Notes: generated by a model not told the origin, from the sequence alone. DNA of 64,000 nt from Mesorhizobium sp. (GCF_023954305.1 NZ_JAMLIG010000002.1:443722-507721), one strand, 5' to 3'. Positions 42,266-51,223 are shown, counted from the stretch's first letter. A program made the numbers and translations.

Positions 42266-43546
42266 ATGACCGAAAAGACTTTCGAGACCATCGATTCCCG
42301 CGCCGACGAACTGGCCGAGCTCACCGCCGACCTCATCCGGTTCCCAACGATCAACCCTCCCGGCGAGGCCTACACGCCCTGTGCGGAATACATCGGCGAG
42401 CGCCTGCGCAAGCGCGGGTTCACCGTCGAATATGTCCGGGGCGTCGGCACACCCGGCGACAGCGACCGCTATCCGCGCACGAATATTATCGCGCGTCTCG
42501 AAGGCCGCTCGCCCGGCAAGACCGTGCACTTCAATTCCCATATCGACGTGGTCGAAGCCGGCGACGGCTGGACGCTCGATCCCTTTGCCGGTGTGATCAA
42601 GGATGGCCGTGTCTATGGCCGCGGCGCCTGCGACATGAAGGGTGGGCTGGCCGCCTCGATCATCGCGGCCGAAGCCTATATCGACATGAACCCGGAATTC
42701 GCCGGGGCTATCGAAATCTCAGGGACGGCGGACGAGGAGTCCGGCGGCTTCGGCGGCGTCGCCTATCTCGCCGAGAGGGGATATTTCTCCCCGCCCCGCG
42801 TCGACCATGTCATCATCCCCGAGCCGCTGAACAAGGACCGCATCTGTCTCGGCCACCGCGGCGTGTGGTGGGCCGAGATCGAAACCAAGGGCCAGATCGC
42901 GCATGGATCGATGCCGTTCCTCGGTGATAGCGCCGTGCGGCACATGGGCGCGGTGCTCGGCGCGTTCGAGGACGAACTGTTCCCCGCTCTCGACCGCAAG
43001 CAGACACGCATGCCGGTCGTGCCCGAAGGGGCGCGCCGGTCGACCATGAACATCAACTCCGTCCATGGGGGACAGACGGACGACTATTTTCCGGGCCTGC
43101 CCTCGCCCAACGTGCCGGATTCCTGCAAGATCGTCATCGACCGGCGCTTCCTGCTGGAAGAAAGCCTCGACGAGGTGAAGTCCGAGGTCACCTCGATCCT
43201 CGACCGGCTGAAATGGCAGCGCCCGCGCTTCGACTACCGGATGCGCGACATGATGATCGTTCATCCGGGAATGACCGACGAGGGCGCGCCGGTGCCCCGC
43301 GCGATCGCCAGCGGCATACGCCGCGTATTCGGGCGCGATCCGCAATACGTCATCTCGCCCGGCACCTACGACCAGAAGCACATCGCCCGCATCGGCAAGC
43401 TGCACGACTGCGTGGCTTACGGTCCGGGCATTCTCGATCTGGCGCACCGGCCCGACGAATGGGTCGGTATCGCGGATATGGTCGAGAGCGCCAAGGTCAT
43501 GGCGCACGGACTGAACGTGTTGCTGCATGGCGAACCCCGCAAATAG
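42266..43546 (+). CDS. M20 family metallopeptidase (ArgE/DapE-like)
   Basis: A 426-residue di-zinc amidohydrolase of the acetylornithine deacetylase/succinyl-diaminopimelate desuccinylase family. Metal and catalytic motifs are TVHFNSHIDVVEAGDGW (His and Asp), YGRGACDMKGGLAASI with bridging Asp, GTADEESGGFGG with the catalytic Glu pair, and a C-terminal His in ILDLAHRPDEW. The dimerisation lid holds KGQIAHGSMPFLGDSA. The true substrate (N-acyl amino acid, carbamoyl compound or peptide) is not clear. The frame is open upstream, but this ATG starts the family sequence. It lies between two L,D-transpeptidase genes. Confidence 0.88.
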   Translation: MTEKTFETIDSRADELAELTADLIRFPTINPPGEAYTPCAEYIGERLRKRGFTVEYVRGVGTPGDSDRYPRTNIIARLEGRSPGKTVHFNSHIDVVEAGDGWTLDPFAGVIKDGRVYGRGACDMKGGLAASIIAAEAYIDMNPEFAGAIEISGTADEESGGFGGVAYLAERGYFSPPRVDHVIIPEPLNKDRICLGHRGVWWAEIETKGQIAHGSMPFLGDSAVRHMGAVLGAFEDELFPALDRKQTRMPVVPEGARRSTMNINSVHGGQTDDYFPGLPSPNVPDSCKIVIDRRFLLEESLDEVKSEVTSILDRLKWQRPRFDYRMRDMMIVHPGMTDEGAPVPRAIASGIRRVFGRDPQYVISPGTYDQKHIARIGKLHDCVAYGPGILDLAHRPDEWVGIADMVESAKVMAHGLNVLLHGEPRK

Positions 43547-43671
43547 GTTCGGCGAACAGGCGCCAAGTCCTTCCCTGTAAACCATGAAATCACATCTTCG
43601 CGTCCTTGCCCGGCGAACGGTTGCGCGTGTGTATTCACGCCACTAGTCTGTTCGCGGGCGTAAGAGGGGTT

Positions 43672-44112
43672 TTGAAGATACTGAGCAAAGTCATCGCATG
43701 TCTGTCATTAGCGGCGGCCGTTACCGCTTTTCAACCATCGGCGGCGTCAGCGGCCAGGGTTGTGGCGTCGGTCGATCTGTCCACTCAGACGATGACCGTC
43801 ACGCATGGAGGCGTCGTCAAGTATCGTTGGCCCGTGTCGACAGCCCGCCGGGGCAAGATCACGCCGACGGGAAGCTGGTCGGCAAAATGGTTGTCCAGAA
43901 ACCACCGCTCGAGCCGCTATAACAATGCGCCGATGCCCTACTCTATCTTCTACACCGGGAATTATGCCGTCCATGGCACCAATCAGGTGAGTCGCCTCGG
44001 GCGCCCCGCGTCGGCGGGCTGCATTCGCCTGCATCCGTCGAACGCCGCGATTCTCTATTCGATGGCGCAACGCGAAGGGTTGCGCAATGTGAGGATCGTC
44101 GTCCACCGCTGA
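43672..44112 (+). CDS. L,D-transpeptidase (second copy)
   Basis: A 146-residue YkuD-family protein if started at the TTG at 43672, which follows GAGGGG and gives a clean signal peptide (MKILSKVIACLSLAAAVTAF, cleavage near ASA). With this start His101 and Cys117 fall at exactly the same positions as in the copy at 41638-42078, and the two align end to end without gaps in the catalytic region. The active site reads HGTNQVSRLGRPASAGCIRL, so the usual His before Gly-Cys is Ala, a variant common in alphaproteobacteria. Other TTG and GTG starts further upstream cannot be excluded. Confidence 0.88.
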   Translation: MKILSKVIACLSLAAAVTAFQPSAASAARVVASVDLSTQTMTVTHGGVVKYRWPVSTARRGKITPTGSWSAKWLSRNHRSSRYNNAPMPYSIFYTGNYAVHGTNQVSRLGRPASAGCIRLHPSNAAILYSMAQREGLRNVRIVVHR

Positions 44113-44226
44113 TTGCTGGACCGACGAAAAATTCCGTTCCGGATCGGTGGCTTGGCACAAAGCTGATTTACTCGCGGCGCGTTTCGGGCTTCAATCCGCC
44201 GTCACACAATTCCGGAGTCCGCTTCC

Positions 44227-45708
44227 ATGAAAACCTGGTCTTCCATTCTCGCAGCGGCCGCCATCGCGCTCGCCTCTTCGACGGCCGCCTTTGCCGCCCG
44301 GACGGACATCGTCGTCGGCCTGCCGCTGGAACCGCCGCATCTCGACCCGACGGCGGGTGCCGCCGCCGCGATCGACGAGGTCGGGTACGCCAACATTTTC
44401 GAAGGCCTCACCCGCATCGGCTCGAAGGGCGAGGTGCTGCCCGCGCTGGCCGAAAGCTGGACGATCAGCGATGACGGCAAGGTCTATACGTTCAAGCTGC
44501 ACACCGGCGTGAAATTCCATGACGGGAGCGAATTCAACGCCGAGGACGTCAAGTTCTCGCTGGATCGCGCCAGCGCCGAGAATTCCACCAACGCCCAGAA
44601 GGCGCTGTTCGCCCAGATCGACACGGTCGAGGTCGTCGATCCAGCCACCGTCAAGGTGACGCTGAAGCAGCCGCAGGGCGCCTTCCTCTACAACATGGGC
44701 TGGGGCGACGCGGTGATCGTCGCACCCGAAAGCGCGGAAACCAACAAGGACAAACCGGTCGGCACGGGTCCGTTCAAGTTCGTCAACTGGGCCAAGGGCT
44801 CGTCGATCACGATCGAGAAGAACGCCGACTACTGGGGCGAGCCGGTCTATCTGGACAAGGCCGAGTTCCGCATCATCCCCGATGCCGCCGCCGCCGTTCC
44901 GGCGCTGCTCTCCGGCGATGTGCAGGCCTTCGCCAATGTCGGTCTCGGCGATGCGCTGGCGCAGGTCGAATCCGATCCCCGCTTCAAGGTGGTGATCGGC
45001 TCGACCGAAGGAGAAACGATTCTCTCCACCAATAACAAGAAGGCGCCCTTCGACAATCTCAAGGTCCGACAGGCGATCGCCCATGCGCTGAACCGCGACG
45101 AGATCATCAAGGGCGCGTCCTCCGGCCTCGGCACCCCGATCGGTTCGCATTTCTCGCCGGGCAACGCCGCCTATGTCGACCTGACGGGCACCTATCCGTT
45201 CGACGTGGCGAAAGCCAAGGAACTGATGGAGGAAGCCGGGCTCGAAAGCGGCTTCAAGGCAACGATCAAGCTGCCGCCCCCGGCCTATGCCCGCGACGGC
45301 GGCCAGATCATCGCCTCGCAGCTGAAGGAGATCGGCATCGAACTCGAGCTGATCCCGGTCGAATGGGCCGACTGGCTGAAGCAGGTCTTCACCGACAAGG
45401 ACTACGACCTGACCATCGTCAGCCATGTCGAGCCGAACGACATCGGCATCTATGCCCGCAAGGACTACTATTTCCAGTACGACAACGCGGCGTTCGACAA
45501 GGTGATGGCCGAACTCGATTCCACCGCCGACGAGGCCAAGCGCAACGAGCTCTACGGCCAGGCGCAGAAGATCCTTGCCGACGACGCGGTCAACGGCTTC
45601 CTCTTCCAGTTGCCGAAGATCGGCGTCTGGGACGCCAAGGTCGAGGGCATGTGGGAGAATACGCCCACCCCCGCCGTCGACCTGACCAAGGTCAAGTGGG
45701 TGGATTGA
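44227..45708 (+). CDS. ABC importer periplasmic substrate-binding protein (peptide/opine type)
   Basis: A 493-residue family 5 solute-binding protein (DppA/OppA type). A signal peptide (MKTWSSILAAAAIALASSTA, cleavage near AFA) is followed by EPPHLDPTAGAAAAIDEVGY, EGLTRIGSKGEVLPALAESW and FKLHTGVKFHDGSEFNAEDV, the family opening. RQAIAHALNRDEIIKGASSG lies near residue 285. It is the first gene of an importer operon with two permeases and a fused ATPase. The ligand may be a peptide, opine or other small solute. An inverted-repeat element separates it from the first permease gene. Confidence 0.93.
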   Translation: MKTWSSILAAAAIALASSTAAFAARTDIVVGLPLEPPHLDPTAGAAAAIDEVGYANIFEGLTRIGSKGEVLPALAESWTISDDGKVYTFKLHTGVKFHDGSEFNAEDVKFSLDRASAENSTNAQKALFAQIDTVEVVDPATVKVTLKQPQGAFLYNMGWGDAVIVAPESAETNKDKPVGTGPFKFVNWAKGSSITIEKNADYWGEPVYLDKAEFRIIPDAAAAVPALLSGDVQAFANVGLGDALAQVESDPRFKVVIGSTEGETILSTNNKKAPFDNLKVRQAIAHALNRDEIIKGASSGLGTPIGSHFSPGNAAYVDLTGTYPFDVAKAKELMEEAGLESGFKATIKLPPPAYARDGGQIIASQLKEIGIELELIPVEWADWLKQVFTDKDYDLTIVSHVEPNDIGIYARKDYYFQYDNAAFDKVMAELDSTADEAKRNELYGQAQKILADDAVNGFLFQLPKIGVWDAKVEGMWENTPTPAVDLTKVKWVD

Positions 45709-45717
45709 TGAGCGCCA

Positions 45718-45850
45718 TCCCTCCCCCTTGCGGGGAGGGTGGACGGCCGCCGCAGGCGGTTGGCCGGGTGGGGTCGTCGACGAGACGCAAGACCTCGACC
45801 TCCCCCACCCGCCTCGCTTTGCTCTGCAACCTCCCCGCAAGGGGGAGGGA
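45718..45850. repeat. Inverted repeat between binding-protein and permease genes
   Basis: Two perfect 21-bp arms (45718-45738 and 45830-45850; core CCCCCTTGCGGGGAGG) flank 91 bp that contain further GGGTGGGG/CCCCACCC pairing. It would form a long hairpin in the mRNA just before the permease start at 45860. Related CTCTCCCCC hairpins lie at 63894-63974. Confidence 0.8.
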
Positions 45851-45859
45851 AGATTCCGC

Positions 45860-46807
45860 ATGACCGCTTTTCTCCTCAAACGCCTGCTCATCGGCCTCGC
45901 GACGCTGTTCGTCGCGTCGATGGTCGTGTTCGGCGTGATGGAAGTCCTGCCGGGCGACCCGGCCCTCCTCATGCTGGGCATGAACGCTTCGCCGGAAGTG
46001 CTTGAAGCGCTTCGTCAGCAGATGGGCCTCCACGATCCGATGATTGTCCGCTACATCGACTGGATCGGCGGCCTTGCGGTCGGTGATTTCGGACGCTCCT
46101 ACACGTATTCCTCCCCGGTGATCGAACTGATCGGCGAGCGGGCCGCGGTCTCGCTGCCTCTGGCGCTGATGTCGCTGGCGCTCTCGACGCTGATCGCCAT
46201 TCCCGTCGGCCTCTATGCCGCGTCCCGTCGCGGCAGGCTGCCGGATACGCTCGCCATGGGCACCGCGCAAATCGGCGTCGCCATCCCGAATTTCTGGTTC
46301 GCGCTGCTCTTGATCTATGTCTTCGCCGTGTGGCTGCGGCTGGTGCCGGCGGGCGGGTTCCCCGGCTGGGGGGCGGGCATCTGGCCGGGCATCAGGTCGC
46401 TCATCCTGCCCGCGGTGGCGCTCGCCCTGCCGCAGGCGGCGATCCTGGCCCGCGTCACCCGTTCCGCCCTGCTCGAAGTGCTGGGCGAGGACTATATCCG
46501 CACCGCCCGCGCCAAGGGCATGCCGCGCCGCACGGTGCTGTGGCGGCATGCGCTCCGCAACGCGATGATCCCGGTGCTGACGATCCTCGGCCTGCAGTTC
46601 GCCTTCCTGCTCGCCGGCACGATCATCATCGAGAACGTCTTCTACCTGCCCGGCCTCGGCCGGCTGATCTTCCAGGCGATCACCCAGCGCGACCTGATCG
46701 TGGTCGAAGGCGTCGTCATGCTGCTGGTGGCGACCGTCGTCGTCGTCAACCTCCTGGTCGACCTTGCCTATGCGCTGGTCGATCCCCGGCTGCGGGTGCG
46801 CACATGA
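45860..46807 (+). CDS. ABC importer permease, DppB type
   Basis: A 315-residue inner-membrane permease with six helices. It begins MTAFLLKRLLIGLATLFVAS, and the family signature EDYIRTARAKGMPRRTVLWR near residue 208 is the cytoplasmic loop that contacts the ATPase. FYLPGLGRLIFQAITQRDLI lies near the C-terminus, as in DppB and OppB proteins. The frame is open upstream through the inverted-repeat element, but the ATG at 45860 starts the first helix. Its stop overlaps the next permease's ATG (ATGA). Confidence 0.93.
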   Translation: MTAFLLKRLLIGLATLFVASMVVFGVMEVLPGDPALLMLGMNASPEVLEALRQQMGLHDPMIVRYIDWIGGLAVGDFGRSYTYSSPVIELIGERAAVSLPLALMSLALSTLIAIPVGLYAASRRGRLPDTLAMGTAQIGVAIPNFWFALLLIYVFAVWLRLVPAGGFPGWGAGIWPGIRSLILPAVALALPQAAILARVTRSALLEVLGEDYIRTARAKGMPRRTVLWRHALRNAMIPVLTILGLQFAFLLAGTIIIENVFYLPGLGRLIFQAITQRDLIVVEGVVMLLVATVVVVNLLVDLAYALVDPRLRVRT

Positions 46808-47670
46808 GCGCCGAACCCCTGGCCGCGCCGGTCGAGGACAACGTCCTGCGGCTCGCCCTGAAGAACCGTTCCTTCGTCATTGGCCTCGTCATCACCGGGT
46901 TGATCGCGGCGATGGCGCTGATCTCGTTCGTCTGGACGCCTTACGACATCACCAACCTGATCGTCGCCAACCGGATGAAGCCGCCCTCGGCCGAATTCCT
47001 GTTCGGCACCGACCATTTCGGCCGCGACATCCTGTCGATGATCATGGTCGGTTCGCGCAACTCGATCGCCGTCGCCTTCGTCGCGGTCGGCATCGGCATG
47101 GCGATCGGCATCCCCCTCGGCTGCTGGGCGGCGGCGCGCGGCGGCTGGATCGACGAGACCTTGATGCGCTTCAACGATCTCGTCTTCGCCTTCCCCGCCC
47201 TGCTCTCGGCCGTCATGATCACCGCGATCTTCGGCCCGGGCGCGGTCAACGCGATCATTGCGATCGGCATCTTCAACATTCCGGTCTTCGCCCGCGTGGC
47301 GCGGGCCGGCGCCATGGCGCTGTGGCCGCGCGAGTTCATCCTGGCGGCGCGCGCCGCGGGAAAAGGCAAGACCCAGATCACGGTCGAGCACATCCTGCCC
47401 AACATCGTCTCGATGCTGCTCGTCCAGGGCACCATCCAGTTCGCTCTCGGAATTCTGGCCGAGGCGGGATTGTCCTATCTCGGCCTCGGCGCCCAACCGC
47501 CGATGGTCTCCTGGGGCCGCATGCTGTTCGACGCGCAGACGCGGATGATGGTCGCGCCCTATCTGGCGCTTTTCCCCGGCATGGCCATCGTCATCACCGT
47601 GCTCGGCCTCAACCTGCTCGGCGACGGCTTGCGCGACGTCCTCGACCCCAAACTGAGGCGCGAACGGTGA
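46804..47670 (+). CDS. ABC importer permease, DppC type
   Basis: A 288-residue permease partner. An N-terminal cytoplasmic tail and first helix (FVIGLVITGLIAAMALISFV) are followed by FLFGTDHFGRDILSMIMVGS near residue 65, the hallmark of DppC/OppC. The ATPase-contact loop REFILAARAAGKGKTQITVE lies near 180 and GLSYLGLGAQPPMVSWGRML near 225. It overlaps the preceding permease by four bases, and the following ATPase starts on a GTG overlapping its stop (GTGA), so the three are tightly coupled. Confidence 0.93.
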   Translation: MSAEPLAAPVEDNVLRLALKNRSFVIGLVITGLIAAMALISFVWTPYDITNLIVANRMKPPSAEFLFGTDHFGRDILSMIMVGSRNSIAVAFVAVGIGMAIGIPLGCWAAARGGWIDETLMRFNDLVFAFPALLSAVMITAIFGPGAVNAIIAIGIFNIPVFARVARAGAMALWPREFILAARAAGKGKTQITVEHILPNIVSMLLVQGTIQFALGILAEAGLSYLGLGAQPPMVSWGRMLFDAQTRMMVAPYLALFPGMAIVITVLGLNLLGDGLRDVLDPKLRRER

Positions 47671-49292
47671 GCCTGCTCGAGATCGAGAAGCTGAAGCTCG
47701 ACATCGGCGGCACGCCGATCCTGAAGGGCATCGACCTCGCCATCGAGAAAGGCGAGGTCATGGGCCTCGTCGGCGAGTCGGGATCGGGCAAGTCGATGAC
47801 CGCGCTCGCGATCATGCGGCTCATGCCGCACGCCGCGAAAGCCTCCGGCCGCCTCACCTTCGATGGCATCGACATCCTCGCCTCCTCAGAAGAGGCGATG
47901 TGTCGTCTGCGCGGCGACGACATCGGCATGGTCTTCCAGGAACCCATGACTGCGCTCAATCCGGTCAAGACGATCGGCGAGCAAGTCGCCGAGGGTATTC
48001 GCTGGCATACCGGCGCGAACCGGACCGACGCCGAGACGCGCGCCCGCCAGATCCTCGACCGCGTCGGCTTGCCGGAGGCGGAGTTCCCGCTGACGCGCTA
48101 TCCGCATGAACTGTCCGGCGGTCAGCGCCAGCGCGTCGTCATCGCGATCGCCTGCGCGCTGAAGCCAAAGCTCCTGATCGCCGACGAGCCAACGACGGCG
48201 CTCGACGTGGTGCTGCAGAAGCAGATTCTCGAGTTGCTGAAAGACCTTGTCGACGAGCAGAAGATGGGCCTCCTCCTGATCAGCCATGATCTGGCCGTGG
48301 TGGCCGACATGGCCGACCGCGTCACAATCATGCGCCACGGCGAAGTGATGGAGGACGGCGAGACCGCGCGCACGCTCACCGAACAGGTCCACCCTTATAC
48401 CCGCCAGCTTGCCGAGGCCTCGATGCACGTGCCGGACCGGCCGCACACGACGGCGGCAAGTTCGACTGCTGCGAACCTGCTCGAGATCAAGAACGTCAGC
48501 AGGGACTATCCCGGCCGCCGCGTCTCGCTGTTCCGCAAGGGCGAGCCATTCCGCGCCGTGAACGACGTGTCGTTTTCGCTGAAACCCGGACAATCCGTGG
48601 CGCTGGTCGGACGGTCCGGCTGCGGCAAATCCACGCTCGCCCGGATGATCCTGGCGCTCGACCATCCGACCTCGGGCGATATCCGTTTCATGGGAGAGAG
48701 CCTCGTCGGCAAGGACGAAGCCGCGCTCAAGCCATTCCGCCGCAACATGCAGGTCGTGTTCCAGGATCCCTACGGCTCGTTCAATCCGCGCCACAAGGTC
48801 GAGCGACTTGTTTCGGAGCCGCTGCATCTGTTGGACACGAAGCCGTCGCCCCAAGCTCGTCGCGAAATGGTGGGGACCGCGCTGCACGAAGTCGGCCTCA
48901 AGCCGTCGGACATGGAGAAATATCCGCACGAATTTTCCGGCGGCCAGCGTCAGCGTATCTCGATCGCGCGCGCCATCATCACTCGGCCGAAGCTGATCGT
49001 CGCAGACGAGCCGGTCTCGGCGCTCGACGTCTCCATCAGGGCTCAGGTGCTCGATCTGTTCGCCGACCTCAACCAGCGGCTCGGCGTTGCCTATCTGTTC
49101 ATCACCCATGACCTGACCGTGGCGCGCGCCATCACCGACGAAGTCATGGTGATGCATGACGGAAAGATGGTCGAGGAGGGCGGCACGGCCGACATACTCG
49201 ACAATCCGAAGTCCGAAGCCGCGAAGGCGCTCGTCGATGCGGCGCCGGATCTTCACCGCGCCATCGCGCGACGCCTGCAGGAACAGGGCTGA
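47667..49292 (+). CDS. ABC importer ATPase with two fused nucleotide-binding domains (DppD-DppF type)
   Basis: A 541-residue protein with two complete ATPase domains. Domain one (about 1-265) has Walker A GESGSGKS near 38, signature LSGGQRQRV near 151 and Walker B LLIADEPTTALD near 170. Domain two (about 275-541) has GRSGCGKS near 313, FSGGQRQRI and LIVADEPVSALD. The linker holds VHPYTRQLAEASMH, the usual C-terminal oligopeptide ABC tail. In many bacteria these domains are two separate genes (dppD, dppF); here one chain serves both. It starts on GTG overlapping the permease stop. Confidence 0.93.
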   Translation: MSLLEIEKLKLDIGGTPILKGIDLAIEKGEVMGLVGESGSGKSMTALAIMRLMPHAAKASGRLTFDGIDILASSEEAMCRLRGDDIGMVFQEPMTALNPVKTIGEQVAEGIRWHTGANRTDAETRARQILDRVGLPEAEFPLTRYPHELSGGQRQRVVIAIACALKPKLLIADEPTTALDVVLQKQILELLKDLVDEQKMGLLLISHDLAVVADMADRVTIMRHGEVMEDGETARTLTEQVHPYTRQLAEASMHVPDRPHTTAASSTAANLLEIKNVSRDYPGRRVSLFRKGEPFRAVNDVSFSLKPGQSVALVGRSGCGKSTLARMILALDHPTSGDIRFMGESLVGKDEAALKPFRRNMQVVFQDPYGSFNPRHKVERLVSEPLHLLDTKPSPQARREMVGTALHEVGLKPSDMEKYPHEFSGGQRQRISIARAIITRPKLIVADEPVSALDVSIRAQVLDLFADLNQRLGVAYLFITHDLTVARAITDEVMVMHDGKMVEEGGTADILDNPKSEAAKALVDAAPDLHRAIARRLQEQG

Positions 49293-49601
49293 TCCCCGGC
49301 AGCTGCCGGATCGCTGGCCGAGAATGACGTGCCGGTAATCGTCCCCGCCGCGGACGGCCCCGATCGACGCTCTGCGTGCGTGCCGTTACCGGCGACACAA
49401 AACGTTACCTTCCGGACACGTTTCGAAAACTCCCGGCCGAAGTTTGGCCACCTGGCGGAATCAGGTTCGGCGACGCGGCGCGCTGCGGGCGCGGTCCGAT
49501 CGGTTCGACACTCCGCCCTCGGCCTGCGCGCGACCACGCCTGAACCAAGCCGCGGGACCGATCGCCCCGCGACACGCGCCGGTGGGTGGATACGACGTAG
49601 C
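49293..49601. other. Gap between the ABC operon and the sulfotransferase gene
   Basis: A perfect 14-bp palindrome (CCGGCAGCTGCCGG) lies four bases after the ATPase stop and may form the 3' hairpin of the ABC operon; there is no T-run. The rest is GC-rich sequence with no gene or motif that I can support. The sulfotransferase promoter should lie here. Confidence 0.5.
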
Positions 49602-50471
49602 ATGACCAGTGCCAAGCTCCCCGCAAACGGCGGCGAACGGGTCTTCGGGTTGCGGGCCGTCGTCTCGCACAAATACCGGTTTGTCTACGTTCCGGTCCCG
49701 AAGAGCGGCAGCACGACCATGGATCGGGTTCTACGCATCATCCACGGCATGGACGAGTCGGGCCACCGTATCGATACGGAGCAGGTGGTCCGCTACACGG
49801 TCGGCCGAAAGCCTGACGGCGACCTTGAGACTCTTCTAGTACCCCTCGCCGACGTCGAACGGTTCACGAACGAGCTGAAGGACTATGCTTGGATGTCGGT
49901 CGTCCGCAATCCGTATGATCGCCTCGTGTCGATGTACAATTACGACGTGCGCAGATATGCCAAGCATTTCGACCGAAGGACATATCTATATGCCGGACTG
50001 CTCAAGAGGGCGGCGTTCGTCCTCGGCCGCGATCCCCGGGAAACTCAGCGGAACACGATCCGCCAAAGGATTGGATTCGACGCATTTGTCCGCGGCCTGG
50101 ATAAATACGGAACCGACTTCGACATTCATTTCATGCGCCAGGCGGACATCCTTTTCTACGATCTGGTCGCCTATGACCGGTTGATCGACGTCACTCGATT
50201 GGCGTCCGACCTGCCGCCGTTGCTGGCGGATCTGGGTGTGGAAAAGGATCTGGTCGAACGGCTCATGCCTTTATCGCGCACCAACCCGTCGCCACCCTCG
50301 GCTGCACAGTATGACGAGGCCAGACGCGAGCTTGCCTATCGGCTCTATCAGCCGGATTTTGCCATGCTGCGGATCGACGGTGTCGGCCCGGGAGGAGCCC
50401 GGCACGCGCCGGTTATTCCGGCCGGACCAGATCGCGCGGATCGACGTGCAGAAGCGACACCGTCCGTTTGA
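49602..50471 (+). CDS. Sulfotransferase family 2-like protein
   Basis: A 289-residue PAPS-dependent sulfotransferase-like protein. KSGSTT at residues 34-39 (YVPVPKSGSTTMDRVL) is the 5'-phosphosulfate loop and Arg102 in VVRNPYDRLVSMYNYD heads the 3'-phosphate motif, the pattern of carbohydrate sulfotransferases related to HNK-1 and chondroitin enzymes. There is no signal peptide. The target may be a surface polysaccharide, Nod-factor-like glycolipid or other carbohydrate. The ATG at 49602 has only a weak ribosome-binding site. The codons here are less GC-biased than those of the neighbours (ATA, AGG and TAT are frequent), hinting at transfer. Its 3' end overlaps terB by 59 bases on the other strand. 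Confidence 0.82.
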   Translation: MTSAKLPANGGERVFGLRAVVSHKYRFVYVPVPKSGSTTMDRVLRIIHGMDESGHRIDTEQVVRYTVGRKPDGDLETLLVPLADVERFTNELKDYAWMSVVRNPYDRLVSMYNYDVRRYAKHFDRRTYLYAGLLKRAAFVLGRDPRETQRNTIRQRIGFDAFVRGLDKYGTDFDIHFMRQADILFYDLVAYDRLIDVTRLASDLPPLLADLGVEKDLVERLMPLSRTNPSPPSAAQYDEARRELAYRLYQPDFAMLRIDGVGPGGARHAPVIPAGPDRADRRAEATPSV

Positions 50472-50841
50472 GCAGATCGATCTCCTGCTCCGACAGTCTT
50501 TCGTCAGCCTTGGCGATTTCCGTCATGTGGCGGGCAAGCGCGATCCGACGCGACAGGGGCAACTGCCCGAACTCGCCGAGCGAACGGGCGGTCGTGTTCT
50601 CATAGCCGAAGTCCTGCAGATAGGTGAGCACTTCTTCGAGGCTTTCCTCGCCGATGCCGAACGCGTCGCGACAGATGCGCTTGAACGTCTGCATCTCCAC
50701 ACCGCCGGCCATGCCGTCGGCCAGAACCATCCGGAAAAGCAACATCAACTCGGCGGTCAGGACCGGATCGTCGGCCACCCGCCGGACGGCCGGATCTCCT
50801 TCGAACAGCAAACGTACTTTCTCAACTAGGCCAGCGAACAT
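50413..50841 (-). CDS. TerB family protein
   Basis: A 142-residue all-helical protein of the TerB/DjlA-N family, named for tellurite resistance but often of unknown role. LMLLFRMVLADGMAGGVEMQ and FKRICRDAFGIGEESLEEVL are the family repeats, with acidic metal-binding residues in the turn, and ALARHMTEIAKADERLSEQE near residue 105 is the second conserved turn. There is no membrane segment. It is a single gene convergent with the sulfotransferase; the two coding regions overlap at their ends. Confidence 0.85.
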   Translation of the reverse strand: MFAGLVEKVRLLFEGDPAVRRVADDPVLTAELMLLFRMVLADGMAGGVEMQTFKRICRDAFGIGEESLEEVLTYLQDFGYENTTARSLGEFGQLPLSRRIALARHMTEIAKADERLSEQEIDLLKRTVSLLHVDPRDLVRPE

Positions 50842-51052
50842 CCGCCGTTTCCCTCTCCCGAACCGCGTCAACCTAGACAAAATCCCGCTCCTCCGAAACG
50901 GCCAGAAATCCAGCGCATCCGGGCTTTGCCGCCAAGGTTCCACGCATACCCCAATTCCACTTGGCTTCTTATACCAAAGTCGTAAGCTTACCCTGCGTGA
51001 GTCGTATGCTCTCCCGCCTGCGATTCATCGCGATCGAGGAGAGGAGAAGAAG

Positions 51053-51223
51053 ATGAACTTGTCTGCACCTACCATGGTGGTCTTCATCATCGCGCTGGTC
51101 CTAGCGATCGTCGCCCTGCTGATGTTCCTCAACGTTCTTGCCTTCATTCCGATTGCCGCATTCTGGGTAATGACGCTGGCTTACGTCGTCCTAGCGGCCG
51201 GCTGCCTGTTCAGAGGTGCCTGA
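51053..51223 (+). CDS. Small membrane protein
   Basis: A 56-residue protein made almost entirely of two hydrophobic helices: MVVFIIALVLAIVALLMFLN and FIPIAAFWVMTLAYVVLAAG. It begins MNLSAPT and ends CLFRGA. GAGGAGAAGAAG directly before the ATG is the strongest ribosome-binding site in this neighbourhood, which argues for real, efficient translation. It stands alone between terB and an AraC-type regulator. The family is unknown to me; similar tiny two-helix proteins are common in Rhizobiales. Confidence 0.75.
   Translation: MNLSAPTMVVFIIALVLAIVALLMFLNVLAFIPIAAFWVMTLAYVVLAAGCLFRGA

Noticed and set aside
45709..45859. A short coding frame starting ATGAGCGCC between the binding protein and permease
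   Set aside because: It reads through the inverted repeat and has no plausible protein sequence.
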